In this document: positions 1 through 14,560 of the stretch, one piece after another
Numbering within the stretch: the first letter of the stretch is position 1
Layout of the letters: each line of letters opens with the position of its first letter
Origin: Caprimulgus europaeus
Taxonomy: Eukaryota; Chordata; Aves; Caprimulgiformes; Caprimulgidae
Assembly (NCBI GenBank): GCA_907165065.1
Contig: OU015526.1
Coordinates: 64,999,723 to 65,063,722 of the forward strand
DNA: 64,000 nucleotides
Direction: 5' to 3'
Notes under the pieces: model-generated
Told to the model about the DNA's origin: nothing
The model's input: only the letters and a program-made list of their open reading frames with translations
Databases searched by the model: none
Made by a program: the position numbers and the translations under genes

Positions 1-411
1 TATGTGCTGACAGTATTTTAAATTGTCGCTATTATTCATAGTAATATTCATTATTATGAATTTAGCATATTTCCCGTCCGAGCTGTAGTAAACTGTACAT
101 GAAAAATGCAAGAGAAAAATATGCTTTGAAGATAATGTGTCATTCACACAGAATAAAATTTATGATCTGCTGAGCATGCTAAATGCAAGGACATAGCAGA
201 CTTAAACTTCAAATGTTTGCAAAAACCAAAGGGTAGCTACTTTTTTAACAAAAAAAAAAAGGTTAACAGAACTTTTTCACTGAGATCAAGAGTGGGGTAA
301 AGTTTTACTTTGTGAAACAAACTGCCTATTTTTCTAGTAATATCTTATATAAATAGCTTGCATCTCATAGAAGGAGTCAGCCTGGAATTGCAAATTATAA
401 AATGAATTATA

Positions 412-440
412 TAATTCTATAATAGAAAATTATAGAATTA
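412..440. repeat. 12-bp perfect inverted repeat (A/T-rich hairpin)
   Basis: The arms TAATTCTATAAT (412-423) and ATTATAGAATTA (429-440) are exact reverse complements around the 5-nt loop AGAAA. The stem is nearly all A/T, so it would be weak. It lies inside a wider AT-rich patch and no flanking duplication was noticed that would mark it as a mobile element. Confidence 0.85.
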
Positions 441-2989
441 GTGCTGTATACCTTGATTTTTCTGTCTGTCCTATGAAAATAGTAGTTCTCTCTTATTTTG
501 TCTGTTCCATTGTCTATGATTACTACAGAGACAGTTTGATACGTGCCTGAATGTATCAGTAGGATAGTGTAGCACACTAAGCAGTTTGAAATAGCAAAGA
601 GTGTAACAGGCTTCAGTCCCATATTCTTACAAATAAGAATATTTTTATGGAGGGGAATGTTTTCAGTGGAGTATTCAACTGAAGAAGCATGGCTTAGGGA
701 GCCATACAGTCATCTGGAAATCCTTACATTACCAATTACTGCTCCATATTCCAGAATACACCCACCCCAGACCCTCTCAGACATTCCCTTAAATGAACTT
801 GATATTTCACATAAACCTTATTTTATGCTGTCTACTTCCTGAAATCCTGTTGTAACCGTGAGCTAATTGTAGAGCAGGATACTACATCACGTATGTAAAT
901 GTAGCAGTGGGCTTCACCAGCTTTAGCAGTCAAAATGGAACGGCATTTTACTTGCAGTTTAAGATTTTTGTATTATGCCTATTTAAAAAGTCTTTCCAGT
1001 CCTTCTCTAGACCACTTCTTGTACACTGAAATTTTCCACTAAAGTGCATTGAAATTTGTAGTATGTCAAGAATGCCTTATCAGATTTTTAGCATGGGAAA
1101 GCAGAAGTAGGCATCATGCATGCAACATGATCTCTTCTAAATCTATCATATGTCCTACTCTGCAGATAACGGCATCTAGAGACTTCAAAATTAGTCTTCA
1201 TTTAAAATTTAAACCCAAATGAAAATTTGGAAACTTGCTGTGAAAGAAAATGCTGTAAAATATTAGAGGTGTGATTTTGTCAAAACAGCATCCTCTAAAG
1301 CTTTAATTTTCACTCTTTGTATTACTGTATCCATTATAATCTAAAATCAAAAGCAATTGAACTGAAAACCAGTTTCAAAACAGAAACAAAGTGATTTAGC
1401 TCGACAGCAGTGTTATTTTGGTGTTTGTAGAGGATTTTTCTCGGTTTTCCTCCTAAACAGAGTTCCAATGCTTTGTGATTTCACTCAATAGTAAATGCTT
1501 TATGAAGATCAGATACTTTTCCTGTTCCTTTTCTGTGCTATCTAATAGCATCCAGCATTTATTTGACCACATGAAAAGGGAATTACCACATAAGTCAGTC
1601 GTGTGGCCATGTTTGGACTTCTAAGATGCTGAACCAAAAGCTTTCCTAGCTCCTCTGGATTTCAGGAGGCCTCAGCTGTCCTCCGTCACCAACTGTTGAT
1701 GTTGGCTGGTTGGTACGAACTCTGCCTCTTTTGTGGAGATGACAGTGGGAGCCTTGGGGATGGTTTTAGTACCAGGTAGGGGTGTATCTTGTGTTGGTGG
1801 CTTGGTCCCTCTGGATAATGGGATGGCTGGAGCACCAGGCACAGGCTTGCAGAGGCTTTCAGAATTCTGCAGAGTGTTTTAATCGTGGCAGAAGAAAATG
1901 CACCCATGGCCCTCAAATATGTGATATTTATGCATATTTTCTTGCCCACTTGTCTCACTGTTGTTAACAGGTGTCATCCCTGCTGGATAGTTTCTCCTGT
2001 AGAAAATAGTAGCTTCTTTTGGGCTACATCCCATGCTCCCTTGCCAAATTTCCTCTCTCTCCTTGAACCCTCTCATCGGTGCCCTTTCAGTCTGCTTAAA
2101 ATAGTGAGTGAGAACCATTTTATAACTTCTCACCTCCTTTGCCAGGATCACCAGACCATACCAATTGTTTTGTTAGCCTGGTCTCAGCTCGGCGTGAAAG
2201 CAGGTTTCCTGGGAAGCCGAAGGAGCAGGAGACACTCTCCATGTTGAAGTGGGCAGAACATTGGAGTCTGTGCTCGTAGATGTGCATAGGGAGTGCGTAA
2301 CAGTATGGCAACTTGAAAACTTGCACATAGAAAGCATCAGGGGACACAGCACTCCCCTGCTTCACTTCCAGAAAATAGGAGAATTTGCTTTATATCTGTG
2401 GTCACCGTTGCAGGAAGCACTGGAAGTTCATCTGTGCTTCCAACCTTTGGCTTTCTGGAGGAAATGAGTGTGGCAGTTAACGTGCAGAGCGTTAAGTCAT
2501 TGCTCATGGTGTGATCACCACCTAAGGACAACCTGCGGCTCTTTGTCTGGGATACCGAGTAAGAATCGGTAGCGTGTTTCAGATTAGGCAGAGGAAGAAG
2601 TTGGGGTGATCACAGGCCAGTGTGCTGGATTTGAGAATGTTTTCATCAGCACTGTTTAATTATAACATGTTGTAATTAAATAGCAGTTAAACACAAGGTT
2701 TAAAGCACATAGAAAATTCAGGAAAATACTGTTGCAGAAGTTCACAGACTATCCTTGCTGTTTGAGCATCAACTGATGTGCCTGTGCTTTTAAAAGAGCC
2801 TTAGCTGGGTTTTGTAGACCCTGCAGAAAACAATGATGTTGAGATGATGTTGTTTTCCATGTCCCAGGCAGTTTTAATACACTTTGCTTGGGTCTCTGAA
2901 ATGAGCTGTGTAGCCATACCTTTGACTGCAGTGTAAGTGTGCCCTATGAAATCTCCAGTTACTGGCTGAACGTGGGAAATAATACATTT

Positions 2990-3250
2990 AGAAGGTAAAT
3001 GAGAAGACTGAAGAAAGAGTTGTGGAACAAGAGAGGGGTAAAAGACTGAAGATGAAAGTAAAGGAGAAGGAAAATAAATTTTATTGAAGGAAAGAAAAAG
3101 GAGGGGGGAGTAGAAAGTAAGGAGACTTGTAAAAATATCATAAAATTAGTAGTTAAATTAATCCAGTAATATAAAAGAGTAAAGAAACTGAAAGTTGTCT
3201 TGGGATCTAAAAGTAGCAGAAGGTAGTGGAGAATAAGAAGTAAGCAGGAA
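2990..3250. repeat. purine-rich (A/G) low-complexity stretch
   Basis: The + strand is strongly biased to A and G for about 260 bp, with uninterrupted purine runs such as 3086-3110. No regular repeat unit is visible. Confidence 0.6.
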
Positions 3251-4021
3251 ATATCCCTGATGTGGTGAATATTTTGTGAAAAATCAAAACAAAATTTAAT
3301 TCAGTCTCTAATTTATCGTAAAAGAGAGAAAGCTCTAAATTCTTGCTTCAGAGAAGGATTTAGGCTGTATCTATGCTATAATGTAATAATGTTAATAATA
3401 GATCAATACTGTCGTCTTGAGCGATTGGCAGATACAGCCTTTGTCTGCAGCTGGAAAGCGTATCGTCTGGGAATGATAGGGTCAGCTGAGTAAAACTGTG
3501 GAGTAATAATAAGGGAGATGGACCCTGAAGTCAGGCTGAGTTTTGGGAGAGCCTGAGATTCAGCATCTAAAATACAAACCCTGAGCGTTGGCTATTTAAA
3601 AGGAAGGGGCAATATTCATATCTGAGTTCTGCACCTTGTCTGTGGCATTTATAGGCTTATTCTGCATTACATATAAATCTCAGCGTGCGGAATCAAGTTT
3701 ATTAGTTTACCGTGGTTAGACTGGACTGGTTTAAACAGAGCTGAGGAAGTTAATGATCAAATGTCTCAGGTGGGTCTAGCAATAAGTAACTAGTTATGGA
3801 GAGAAGGACTCGCTGTGGCTGCAGCCTTTGGAGCTGCAGCGGGGGACGGGTCCTGCCGTTGCATGCGGCCGGCCGGCTGGGAGGGACTGCCCTAATCTGT
3901 TTCCCAGGTTGTTCGAACCAGTTCAAGAGCAGTAAAACAAGGTTATGTAATTGACATGTGATGTAGCCTAAAATAGTGACTGCAAACATAGGCTGCTGTT
4001 GCTGGGCAGTTGTCAACTGCT

Positions 4022-4051
4022 AAAAAAAAAAGAAAAAAAAAAAAAAAAAAA
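4022..4051. repeat. poly(A) tract
   Basis: A run of A from 4022 to 4051 with a single G at 4032. A T run follows at about 4128-4143. No clear poly(A) signal or retrocopy body precedes it, so it is recorded as simple repeat only. Confidence 0.9.
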
Positions 4052-5869
4052 GCCCTCAACTGTGTAATAAATGGACCTTTTAAATGAAAACGCTGTTCTG
4101 ATTTCCATTGAATAGCAGGCATTTTCCTTTTTTTTTTTTTTTTAAATTGCAAGAAATAGAGGCTCTGTGACAACTGAAATTTGAAAAGAGATTCATCACT
4201 CTACTTATCATGCTGATTTATTTGAGAGTACCTACCTACTGCAGATGGTGAAATAAAAACCTCAGGTATATACAGTTTGTTTCTTGATAGTGTGGTACAA
4301 CTGCTGTCAAACAGAAAATCCTTTTCTGTATGTGGGAAACCATTGTGACAGGTCTTAGCAGTAACTTTGTTTTTATACTGGCCCTTAAAAGGCAGAAATT
4401 GTTTATTTTTATTAATTAAAAGATCTTATATGGATTACAGAGATAGCATCCATTTCACAAAATCTGTGCAGGTTTCAGAGCTGAATGAAAGGAACAAATC
4501 ACATAGCTCAGTGAGCACAAACGAGAGGTTAGGATGTGCAGATTATGTCATTTCTTGCTGTAGGAGGCGAAGCCCTTCGTTAGGGCTGTACCAGAAAGCT
4601 AAAAAACCTAGTGTGAAGTTCTGTTTGCTGACCAGATATTCTTGAGGTGAGAGGCCTCCCTTAGAGAATCCTGATGATTTTCTGCAGCATGTTTTCTTTG
4701 TCTTTCCTTCAGCAGAAAAGGTCTGTAGCCCAGGTCAAAGGGGTTGCAGGGGTTGGGCCCTTGCACTCTGATGGGCAGGTGGGTAAAGGGAAGGGACAGA
4801 GTTAAGCAGTAAATAACATTTATGGAATTGAGGGAAATTTAGTGTAGAATTACAGCCATTCAACCCAGATTTTTTTCTCCCCCTCATTCACTAGTGTTAC
4901 CAGGACTAACTTGAGTAAAATAGGTGGTTGTGCTGGTAAACAGTGATAGGAGCAGCAGGAGGATCTTCAGAGGAGTTGCCTGCACTAAGGATGCTCAGGT
5001 AGCAGTGTTTAACACCTACATATACCTGCTCGAGCAGGTGCCCGTAGGTAAGGCTTGGACACGTATCATTGTTATCATGGAGGTAATCTTCCCACTTGGG
5101 AAATACCAGGAAATCTAAGCCCTTATTCCAGCCCAGATGCTGCAAAAGGGAACCTAGCTCTGGTGTGCAGATCTGCACGGCAGGGCTGGAGGTGGCTTCC
5201 AGCTCCTCCCTCCTCAAAGCCTGGAAGAAGGCTTGGCTGTTCTGGCAGCCTGCAGGGAGAAAACGACTTTGCCTGCAATTTAATGAGTCAAAGTATTAAT
5301 TGTTGTTGTGGAAGAAGAAGGAAAGTTTGGGCATTTTACATGCATTTTGATGTGCTTCAGTGAGATGCTATTTTAAAAGTTGAGTTTTTTCAAATTACTT
5401 CTGCTTTGTTAGGTCCTTAGCTGCCTCCCCTGTTTTCTCGCTTTCCTGTCCATTAGCGAGGCTTCCTCAATCACGTCTTTGTCTTGGGACACAAAGTGCG
5501 CTCTGGTTTCAGACATCACACCCAGAGTGGCTTTTGGACTTTTCCCTTACCTTTCCCAGGGGGTGTTGTGGTGTGTGTGTGTAGCTCTAGCATAAGAAAA
5601 ATAAGAGTTGGCTGCCCAGGTTAAAGCAGGAAAGAACGTGTGGAAGGCAGCGGTGCTGCAAGAGAAGAGCTAGGTGTTAGTGGCACACAAGCGAGCGTGA
5701 GTCAACACCCTAATGGCAGTGCCAAAAGCCAGATCCTGGTCCAGGACTGTGTTAGCAGGGCTGTTGTGTGCAAGATGCAGGAAGTAACCATTTTACTGGG
5801 TTAGTGATGGTGAAACTCAGCAAGAAAAATGCACCATTTTGGGCACGCACTCTGTTTTATGAAAGAAGC

Positions 5870-6320
5870 TGGAGGTGAATAAGAGGAATGACGACAGATT
5901 TAGGAAGCATGACCTATAAGGAAAGATTGAGAGAACTGGATTTGTTCAGTGTAGCAAAGAGATGAGGATCATAAATCTTCTGATAAGCATGAGATTTTTC
6001 TAAGAAGGTGGTGATCTATGACCCTGTGTACCTTAGGGGGAGTGCTAACATCTCTTTCAGTTGCAAAATACTCCTGTTTGGGTTAAATGCAAAGGGAAAA
6101 AACAGCTTCAAGGCTAGCTAGTCACTAGCCTCATCACATGGCTTGTAGAGAGGTTGCAGAATACCTTTCCTCAGAAGGTTTTAAGACAAATTTAGAGAAA
6201 GGCAAAAAAAAAAGCCAAACCAAACACCAAACCTGCCTGAACTGTTAAGCTAGTCTTACCATGCTTCCATGAGTGGGCTTGAATTAAGCAGTCTTTGGAT
6301 CGTCTTCCAGCACTACACTT
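5870..6320 (+). mobile_element. CR1 LINE, old 3'-end fragment
   Basis: The stretch follows the 3' region of amniote CR1 elements in the right order. It has a block of the type 'ctggaggtgaataagagg', then 'aaggaaagattgagagaactgg' and 'tttgttcag' (5918-5950), then a diverged middle. It ends with the 'gacaaacacc...ggcttgaattaag...gatcgtcttccag' block typical of the terminal part, followed by a T run at 6319-6332. It has many substitutions and indels, so it is an ancient copy with no coding capacity. The family call is from recognition; the exact subfamily is not determined. Confidence 0.75.
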
Positions 6321-9300
6321 TTTTTTTTTTTTCTTACAAAATTTAACATTTGATCATAATAGTTGCTATTTTAACAAGAGAGCAGAAATGTGGAAGACTC
6401 ATTAATATGATTTGCAGTTCCTGACTTAGACTTCAAAAAACTGGAGAAAAAAATAATTTTTAGGAGGAAGATAAAACGTGAAACATTTCAGAAATTCCTG
6501 TAATTTTCTAATTTTGCCTTAGACAGTAACAGAAATATTGCTGACAAGAAATATCTATACCCCATTCCTATTGCAGTCTTACGTGTCTGGAAGTATCGCA
6601 GCCCCTTGAAGAATGCGGCAGCGCTCTGCACACGTACATGAGCTCATCTCAGCATGTCAGTTTTTGGGACCAGTGGCTCAATCATTGTCCTGGAGTTTCA
6701 AAATGGGGAAAGGCACAACTTCTGCTACAGCTTCATTTTGCAAGTAATTCGTAGGCCAAATAGGAACAGCTTTTTTTTCCCTCCCCTCCTTTACTGCTGA
6801 ATTTTGCTTGTTGAAGAAAATGTAGTAAGAGGGAAGACTGAATTTCATGAATACTTCCTTTTTGTTTACTTTTGTAAGCTTATAAAAGCAGGGAATTAAA
6901 CAGTCTTTGCAGGTGAGAGAGTTGGAAACATTAAAGTATTTTTGTGTGTACATTTGGATGTGTCATTCTGTGGTATGTAGTGACACAATAACCTGGAAAG
7001 TGCAAACTCAAATATTTCTCTAGCTCTACTGTGAAAAGGACAGATCTCCATTTCTTCTTAGTGTGTAACTGTCTAGTACCTATTAATTATTTATTTTGAG
7101 CAGGAAATTTTCCTGGCATCTTTTGTAACTCGGTATTTTAGACGGAATAGGAATTAGCTCATATAAGTGCACTTAATGGTAGTATATGTAAAAATTACTT
7201 TCATCTTAATGCATTTAGCACACGGCAAGATGAGAATTCAGTATCTACTCTGTCACTTTCCAGCCCACTTGTGAGTGATTAAAATTGATAAAAAGAGCAA
7301 CTGGGTTAAGCTAAACACAAACTACACAAGCAGATTGATACGTGTCTGGAAAGAGTTGGAGATGTAGCACAAGAAGAACATCAGCCTTTTGCAGGATGAT
7401 CTCCATCACCTCATTGAGATCCTGAAGAGTCCTGGAGGTCTTGAGAGCTGCATCCATTTCAGATGTGTAGGTTTTTGTTTTGATTCTGAAGCTGAGGGGC
7501 ATGAGTGAGGCTCATGCTACACAAATGAAAGATACTGATTCCTAATGAGTGTCTTTGCTTTACTAATTTATTTTACAAAATTGGTTTTATTTGAAACATA
7601 CCATATTTGATTGCATGGAAGTCTGAAGCCTTTTTTTTCATCATAGGTGATAAGCTTTTTAACTGAAAAGCTGTTCCTTGTTAGTTCATAGCTGTACTCT
7701 ACATGGAGGGTTTGTCTGAATGCTGATCCATTCTGTTTTCTAAGGGTTTTCAAGTTATTTCCATTGATGTAAGCTTTAAGATGTTTGTGTGGTTGTTTGG
7801 TTTTTTTTTTGGTTGGTTGTTTTTTTTTGAGGGGTTTTTTGACAAGAAGACATTTGCATTTTGGAAAGACTTTTGCCTTGCTTGCTAGGAGGAATACTTA
7901 TAGATTGTGTACCGTACATTAGTGTTCATAGATGTGTAATTCAAAAATTGATGAACCTTTACTAAGTTATGTTTTCTGAAATTATTTGGTCTAAAGCAGG
8001 TAGAGCAGAAAGTAATAATTGCAGGCTACCCTAAACCATTTGAAGGGTGACTTATGGAAGTATCCTGCTATTGTGGGAATATTTCTTAAGAAGTCACAGT
8101 GTGACGATGATTGAATTAAATTAACGTTTCCACCATGTTTAAGAATGTGACCCAAGTAATTATTCTGGAGTTCATAAATGTTAACCTCTCTTTATTAAAC
8201 CCATCAGCTTTTGAAAGCAGTAGTGAAAAATGTTGACTTAACAGGTGTACAGTTTTGTAGAGCAAACTGCCTTCAGGGTAATTCTGCAATGGGGTTCATT
8301 CTGCAGCATTAGAGCTGACTTGTCATATTAATAGCCTGCACCCGCCTGTGGAAGCCTAAAAATGGTATTGCAGTACTCTGTGATGTACAAAGGACATTGT
8401 ATGAGCACTGAGCAAGCGTGCTTGCATTCCCAGCACAAAATAACCATTTTTCCCCTCTCCTCACAAAAAGATAGTGTAACAGTATATGTAAGGGCATGTA
8501 AATGATCTGTATACTGTATATCATTATTTTAAACACTTTTGTTTTCTACTTCAATTTTACTTTCCTGCTGTCTGTGTTATATTTCTTTAGGAGATGTGTT
8601 CAAGTCAGTGCAGAGTACAAATGTAAATAGGAATTAAGCTGACTTTTCTCTTAGGTATTTGGTTTTTTTATAGATCACATCATAAAGTAAACATTGTGTG
8701 ATAAGCAGGTTTTCATTTTGTGATTAGCTGAGAATTTTATCTTTTTATTGTTTAGCAGGCCTACTTAAAGACCAGCTGATAGATACTGGTGCTGTCGCTA
8801 TATTGTACAACTTGATTTTATGCCTGACTTAACTTCATGAGCTCATATTAATGAATTATTTTGCCCAAGTTTTATTGTTTGTAATCTATGTCACAGTGCT
8901 AGGTAAGGTCCCTTAATAAAAAACCCTTATTTGCCCATCTGCTTGTTTTTTAAATATCTAAAGCATTATCTAAATGATGATACCTTTGTGTTATTGAAGT
9001 AACACTTTGCTTATTCAAATAAGGTCAGTTCTCTTTGTGCGAGATGCTCAGTGAAGAGATGCAAGAAACAGCCCAAACTTCAGTTCACTGTTTACATAGA
9101 TAACATTGGGCAAGGGTGAAGGGAAGTCAGATGCAGAGATAGAAAATTACTTATCTGAAGTGTTAAGGCAAATTTCTGAAAAGGCCCAAAACAGAAGCCA
9201 GATCTCCTGTGTTCCATGAATATTCTCTTTGTCTTTCCCCAGGGAAGCATGTATGTATCGTAGAAAATATCTTGACAAACGTATCTTATACCTTTTGTCC

Positions 9301-10763
9301 TACAGCATCTCTGTCCCCTTATTGAGGCTGCATCTTTGCTCCCAGTCACCACACGTTTCGGTGCAGCTCTGCTTCTGGCCCTTCCTGGGCTTCCCCTTCC
9401 CGCCCTCGGCTGGTGCTCGCTTCGGTCGTTGCTGTCAACTTGAAGATTATTTGTACAACTCTTGGGTTTCTGCACGTCTTGCCTGCTTTGTTCACGGCCT
9501 GCTTGGGAGTCTCTCTGCTTAGTTACTGGCTAGCATTATTGCCTTTTTAATCTGAATTTTTTTTTTCCTCTACCTTGCATTTCAGACATCTTTTTTATTA
9601 ACTAGTGTTTGGTTTATGAAGTAAGGAGTTTCTTACCTTGTGGCGAAAATGCCTGTCCTTGAGACCCAGTAGTTCTTACAGTGCTTGCTACATAAGCCTG
9701 CAGCACACTGTTGTATTTTTCACAGAACTATTTTCTTGAACCTCACATGCTGGCAAATCCTGCAGTACGTGCCTTACAGTCTGTTGTACTTGTGTGTGCT
9801 GTGTCCTCTCCTTTCATCCTCCCTCTGGAAACTCTCTGCATTGCTTTTTGTCGTATCTGCTGCAGATCGTTTGTTCTGGCCACCCTTGATTCCCTGTGTG
9901 CCACCTCTGGATTGAGGCACCTAAAATAATCTTCTCCTCTCGCTTCTTCTGTCACACTGCACCAACCCCTCCTGGCTTCCTTTATTCTTCCACATCTAAT
10001 TCAAGCACCTTACTTTGAAAAGTCTACATGGTAGTGCCCTTGTCTGATACACTGCATCCGTTTCCTCTGTCTGTGTTCCTCCCACGAAGCAAAATGCCTT
10101 GTGAGTCTCCAAGTTGTTAAATGCCAGCCTATTTCCCTGGTTGCCATGTATTTCCTTTCTGCTAAATGTTGTGTGTTAAACACCTGCTGTCTCCTCAGGA
10201 GTGCTTCTGTGGAGCTTTACAGAACTGAAATAATACCATTGTGATTTAGGCCTGTTTTGGTAAATCCTTCAGAAACCTTCTGCTCTGTAGAAGGTAACTG
10301 ATTAAATGAGAAATAAAGCAAGCACTCGGTGAACTGTTTGTGGAGTGGAGTATATTGGGAAAGTTAACCTCTACTTTGCATTTCTGCTTTAGATTCTGAA
10401 CTTCTTCAGCATGAGAATGGCCCCTGGTTTTGTATTAAAAATAAGTTGTCAGACTGTTCTGTAATCTGGCACATATAAGAATATTTGAAAAAGCTCAAAC
10501 CAGTCTTTTGTTTTTTGCAAAAGGAAAAATTCCAGTCCTGCTTAGAAAAAAGTGATGAGATCTTTCTTGTGGTTGACACACCAAAGCTCTTTCCCGAATT
10601 AAACAGAAGAGATGCTCATAGTAAGGTCCATGACAAGTCACCAAGATTATTGGGAAGGCTAAAGAATGGAATTGGGAATGTCTGCATTAATAAGAAACTC
10701 AAAATGACTGCAAAAACAACAGAGAACAACAAATTTGGATTATGTAAATACATCCTCTAATAA

Positions 10764-10934
<171 letters not shown>

Positions 10935-12809
10935 TAATTTGATTAGGCAAAAACATTTGAAATGTGCAGCCTTTTTATAGTTTTGGCAGCTGCATAATCT
11001 CAAAAGTTTAAGGTGGAATTATCCTGAAGAAGGGCTTAATAGCTAATAAATTCCATTGTCATTCTAAATCAGGTTTTGGAGATAAGTATTTTATGGCTCA
11101 GAAAAAAGATAAGTGGGTGTTTTATGATGACAGTAATTTTAGTAGAATCTCATGTAGCTAAAAGTGTTAAGGTTTCAAGTATTGCATGCTTTCTTTTTTT
11201 TTCTTTTTTTTTTTTGATGTGAGCATTCTCTTGAATACCAGAAAACATTTTACACCATCATGAAAGCAAATTCACACATAGTGAAACCTCTCAACATTTT
11301 TTGTTGCTTATTCAACATTGATATTGATTTATTTATGCGACTGTTTGGATATGCAGTAATTTTGATGATGTTACTCACTGTTCATATACCAAGAACAAAA
11401 AGGCAAAACTTTTTTTTAATAATTATCAAAAGTATTTTGAAAACAGTATGATGGCAAAACTTATAATAATTTTTTCTGTCATTTTAATTCATCAGTTGCA
11501 ATGTCTACACAATTCTGTCTCTGCTTCAGTGAGTGTCTTGTTTCAAGTCATCACCTGAGCACATTGTATTACAAATTATTTTTTTCCACCACTCTGGGTT
11601 TATTATGTTGCCTGTGAACAACAGGGGTTTGGGTACTGCTGCAGGTCCTTTCCATGATGCACAATGACCCTTTCCCTTAGAGTGTTTTCACTGTTCCAGA
11701 AAATTATAACGCAGTCACATTAATTCCTCCAGATAATTTCCTATCTTGTAATTTGCTCTTTATCCTCCTGGACCTATTCTCCTAGTAGCTTAGTTTAGTT
11801 CTACAGGCAGATTTAGCTGCTTGTCTTTTGTAGGTTATATGCAAAATCTGGGTTCCTTCCTGCTGTCTCCCATCTTCTATCTCCCAGACTTCTTCTTCTC
11901 TCTTTTCTCCTGGCAGAAATACTCAAGCAAGCCACTCCCTACTTATTTGGGGAGAGTAGCCCTGTGAAGACCTCTCGAACTCCTTTCCCAATTTTGAGAT
12001 GCTTTATTGCTCCCTTGTTTCTGCTTCCCAAAGGAAAACAGGGCCAGATTGTGACATGCTGGGGGCTGACGGCTTTCTCTTGATTTTGATCTGCGCTGCT
12101 GAATTTAGCAAGGGAAGCAGAACGGTGCCTTTGTTTGATGAAACAGAAGCTCCATAGCAGTAGCTCTGTCTTCCCCCCCAAAAAAGGTGCTGAAAATGTG
12201 TGTAGAGCAGGAAGCCCAACTCCCTGGAGCACTGGAAATTTTACTGCAGCCCATGAGCAGCTGGTGCAGGGCATCCTCTGTTGCTGAGTCCTGCAAACCC
12301 ACCTTCCTGGGCAGGCATCTGTGCCGAGTACTCTAGCGAAATGCAGAGCTGCCATCTGACTTGATAACCTTTTGAAACAGCAACACGTGACGCTTTGTCT
12401 GCAATGTCATGAGCTCATCCCTGCGATTTCCTGGCGTGTTTCAAAGGATGTGTTCACACAGTGTTGTCTGCAAAAAAAACCAAGGGAGGGGTTAAACTTG
12501 CTTGAGGGGGTTGCCTTTTTTTTTTTTTTTAAATATTGACTGGAATGCTGTAAATGAAGAATACACTGAAAAATCTTCCCTAGTGTTGGAGCTTGGTAGT
12601 CTGCTGGAAACTGTGATTAGTGATCTGCATTTAATGACCTAGAAGGCCAAGTTTGCCTCTGCTGTGCAGCTGGCATGCGGTTGAGCGTTGTGGTTTAACT
12701 TTCTGGCTGATTTTCTCCATATAGAGAAACTAGGGGGAAATTCTTATTCTGATTTGATCCCTTTATGCCACATAAAGGAGCTAACATGGCATAAAAAGGT
12801 CCGTCCATC

Positions 12810-13149
12810 CCTGTCATTGCTGTCTACAACTACCTGAAAGGAGGGTGTAGAGAGGTGGGGGTCGGTCTGTTCAACCAAGTAACAAGTGACAGGATGAGTG
12901 GAAATGGCCTCAAGTTGCACCAGGGGAAGTTTACATTGGATATTAGGAAGAATTTCTTTTCTGAAGGGGTTATCAGGCATTGGAACAGGTTGCCCAGGGC
13001 AGTGGTGGAGTCCCCATCCCTGGAGGTGTCTAAGAGCTGTGTAGACATGGTGCTTAGGGCCATGGTTTAGTTGAGGACGTAGTGTGAGGTTAATGATTGG
13101 ACGCTATGATCTTAAAGGTGTTTTCCAATCTAGGCAATTGATTGTGTGA
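12810..13149 (+). mobile_element. CR1 LINE, 3'-truncated-body copy, relatively well preserved
   Basis: It starts in 'ctacaactacctgaaaggagg', runs through 'ggcctcaagttgcaccagggg', 'attaggaagaatttctttt', 'ggcattggaacaggttgccc' and 'cccatccctggaggtgtcta', and ends with 'atgatcttaaaggtgttttc' and a degenerate GATTGTGTG tail. This is the canonical order of the avian CR1 3' end. It is 5'-truncated, as most CR1 insertions are, and carries no reverse transcriptase sequence. It is one of the two least-diverged CR1 copies in the window, in gene orientation. Confidence 0.93.
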
Positions 13150-14470
13150 ATGAGATAGTGGGGGAACATCTCTGGATGTCAGTGCAATACGGTGCCTTCT
13201 GCATGGTCCGGGAGAGAAGAGCTGGGTTGGAGGCAGAGGGGAGGACTGCAGGAAAGACAAAGTGTCTGCAGCCCAGAGACAGTGCTACTTCAGAGGGCTG
13301 CCAAATGATAATGAGGGACCTTTCAGCCTTTGACCCAGCCAAGTTCTGACAGGAAATCTGGTAGCTTAAGGCCATTGGCTGCTTAAAACATCCTTCTTCC
13401 CTGATGGTGAGCTTTGCATTGGGTATCTACAGAGGAACAACACAGTATTTCAGACTCTATTTTGGGAATTTGTGTGCTGTAGCTGGGGGTTTCTGATATG
13501 GTAGAGATCATCATGAAAATGGAGGTGGAAATGGCAAGAAGATATATTAATGCATATTTGAAAACAGTAATTTTCTCTTCTTATAAATTTCCAAGGTTTG
13601 ATGTTAAATAATATTATTTTGATAATGAACTTGGATGGACTTGAGTATATTCATATTATTATGAAGCTACATTGAGGCATATAGTTTCATGTGGTCAGCC
13701 TAGTTTTGCCAAGAATATACATTACTCCAATAAAAATTCTTTTACTTGTTTCTAATTTGGGTTTATAGGCAAAATGTGCAAGTATTTTGTTAGGCAGTGT
13801 GCTCAGTAAGGAGCTGGAGGAAAATGACTTTATAAATGCAATTTAGTTCAAATCCTGTTTGCAGCATTCATTTGTAGCTGAATCGCAGTGCTCAGTGTTG
13901 TGCTCTTTGTGCTGTAGATCTCATTTAGACTCTCACTCTCCAAATGGAAGCAAAGGTAAACACACAAACCAAACTGTATCAGCGATGCCTGGGTGTTTGG
14001 TTCGTCAGAAACAGAGTACTATGATATGCAACAGTCATAAGCATCGCTCAGAGCTGAAATATGTGCAAGTTGCTGAAGCCATGGTTTGTTTTCTACTTGT
14101 ACATAGTTTTTATATTTTATCTCCTCATTTAGGGAAAAAAAAAATCCACCAAAAACCAATCAACCTCCAGTTGATCTAGAAGAAATGTTGCCTTAGGGAA
14201 GGTCCTGTCTTCCATGGGCTGGGAAAGAACTAGACTCTCCTTTGCACCTCTCCCCATCTACAGATGGAAGTGAGGGACCTCAGACTGCCACCCAGCTCCT
14301 CTCAGTTACTGTAACAGGGGGGTTATAAAGCAAATTTTGTAGTTGGAAAGCTTGTGATTGTCTTCCTACTGTTACTGAAGATACTAATCTGTAGTGGAAA
14401 ACTGGAAATCAGAAAGAGTTTCCATGTTTCCTGCAGCACCTTTTTGCACAATCTCTGATTTATCTGCTCG

Positions 14471-14560
14471 TTTTTCTTTTTTTATTATTTCTTTGTTGGG
14501 CTGTTTTTAGTTTTGGTTTGGGGTTTTTTGGGGTTTGGGATTTTGCTTTGTTTTGGTTAT
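14471..14560. repeat. T/G-rich low-complexity tract
   Basis: Degenerate T-rich sequence with G clusters, including GGGG at 520-523 and 530-533 and GGG at 537-539 of the 14 kb block. It resembles a degraded poly-T tract with telomere-like G spacing; no exact repeat unit holds. Confidence 0.7.
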
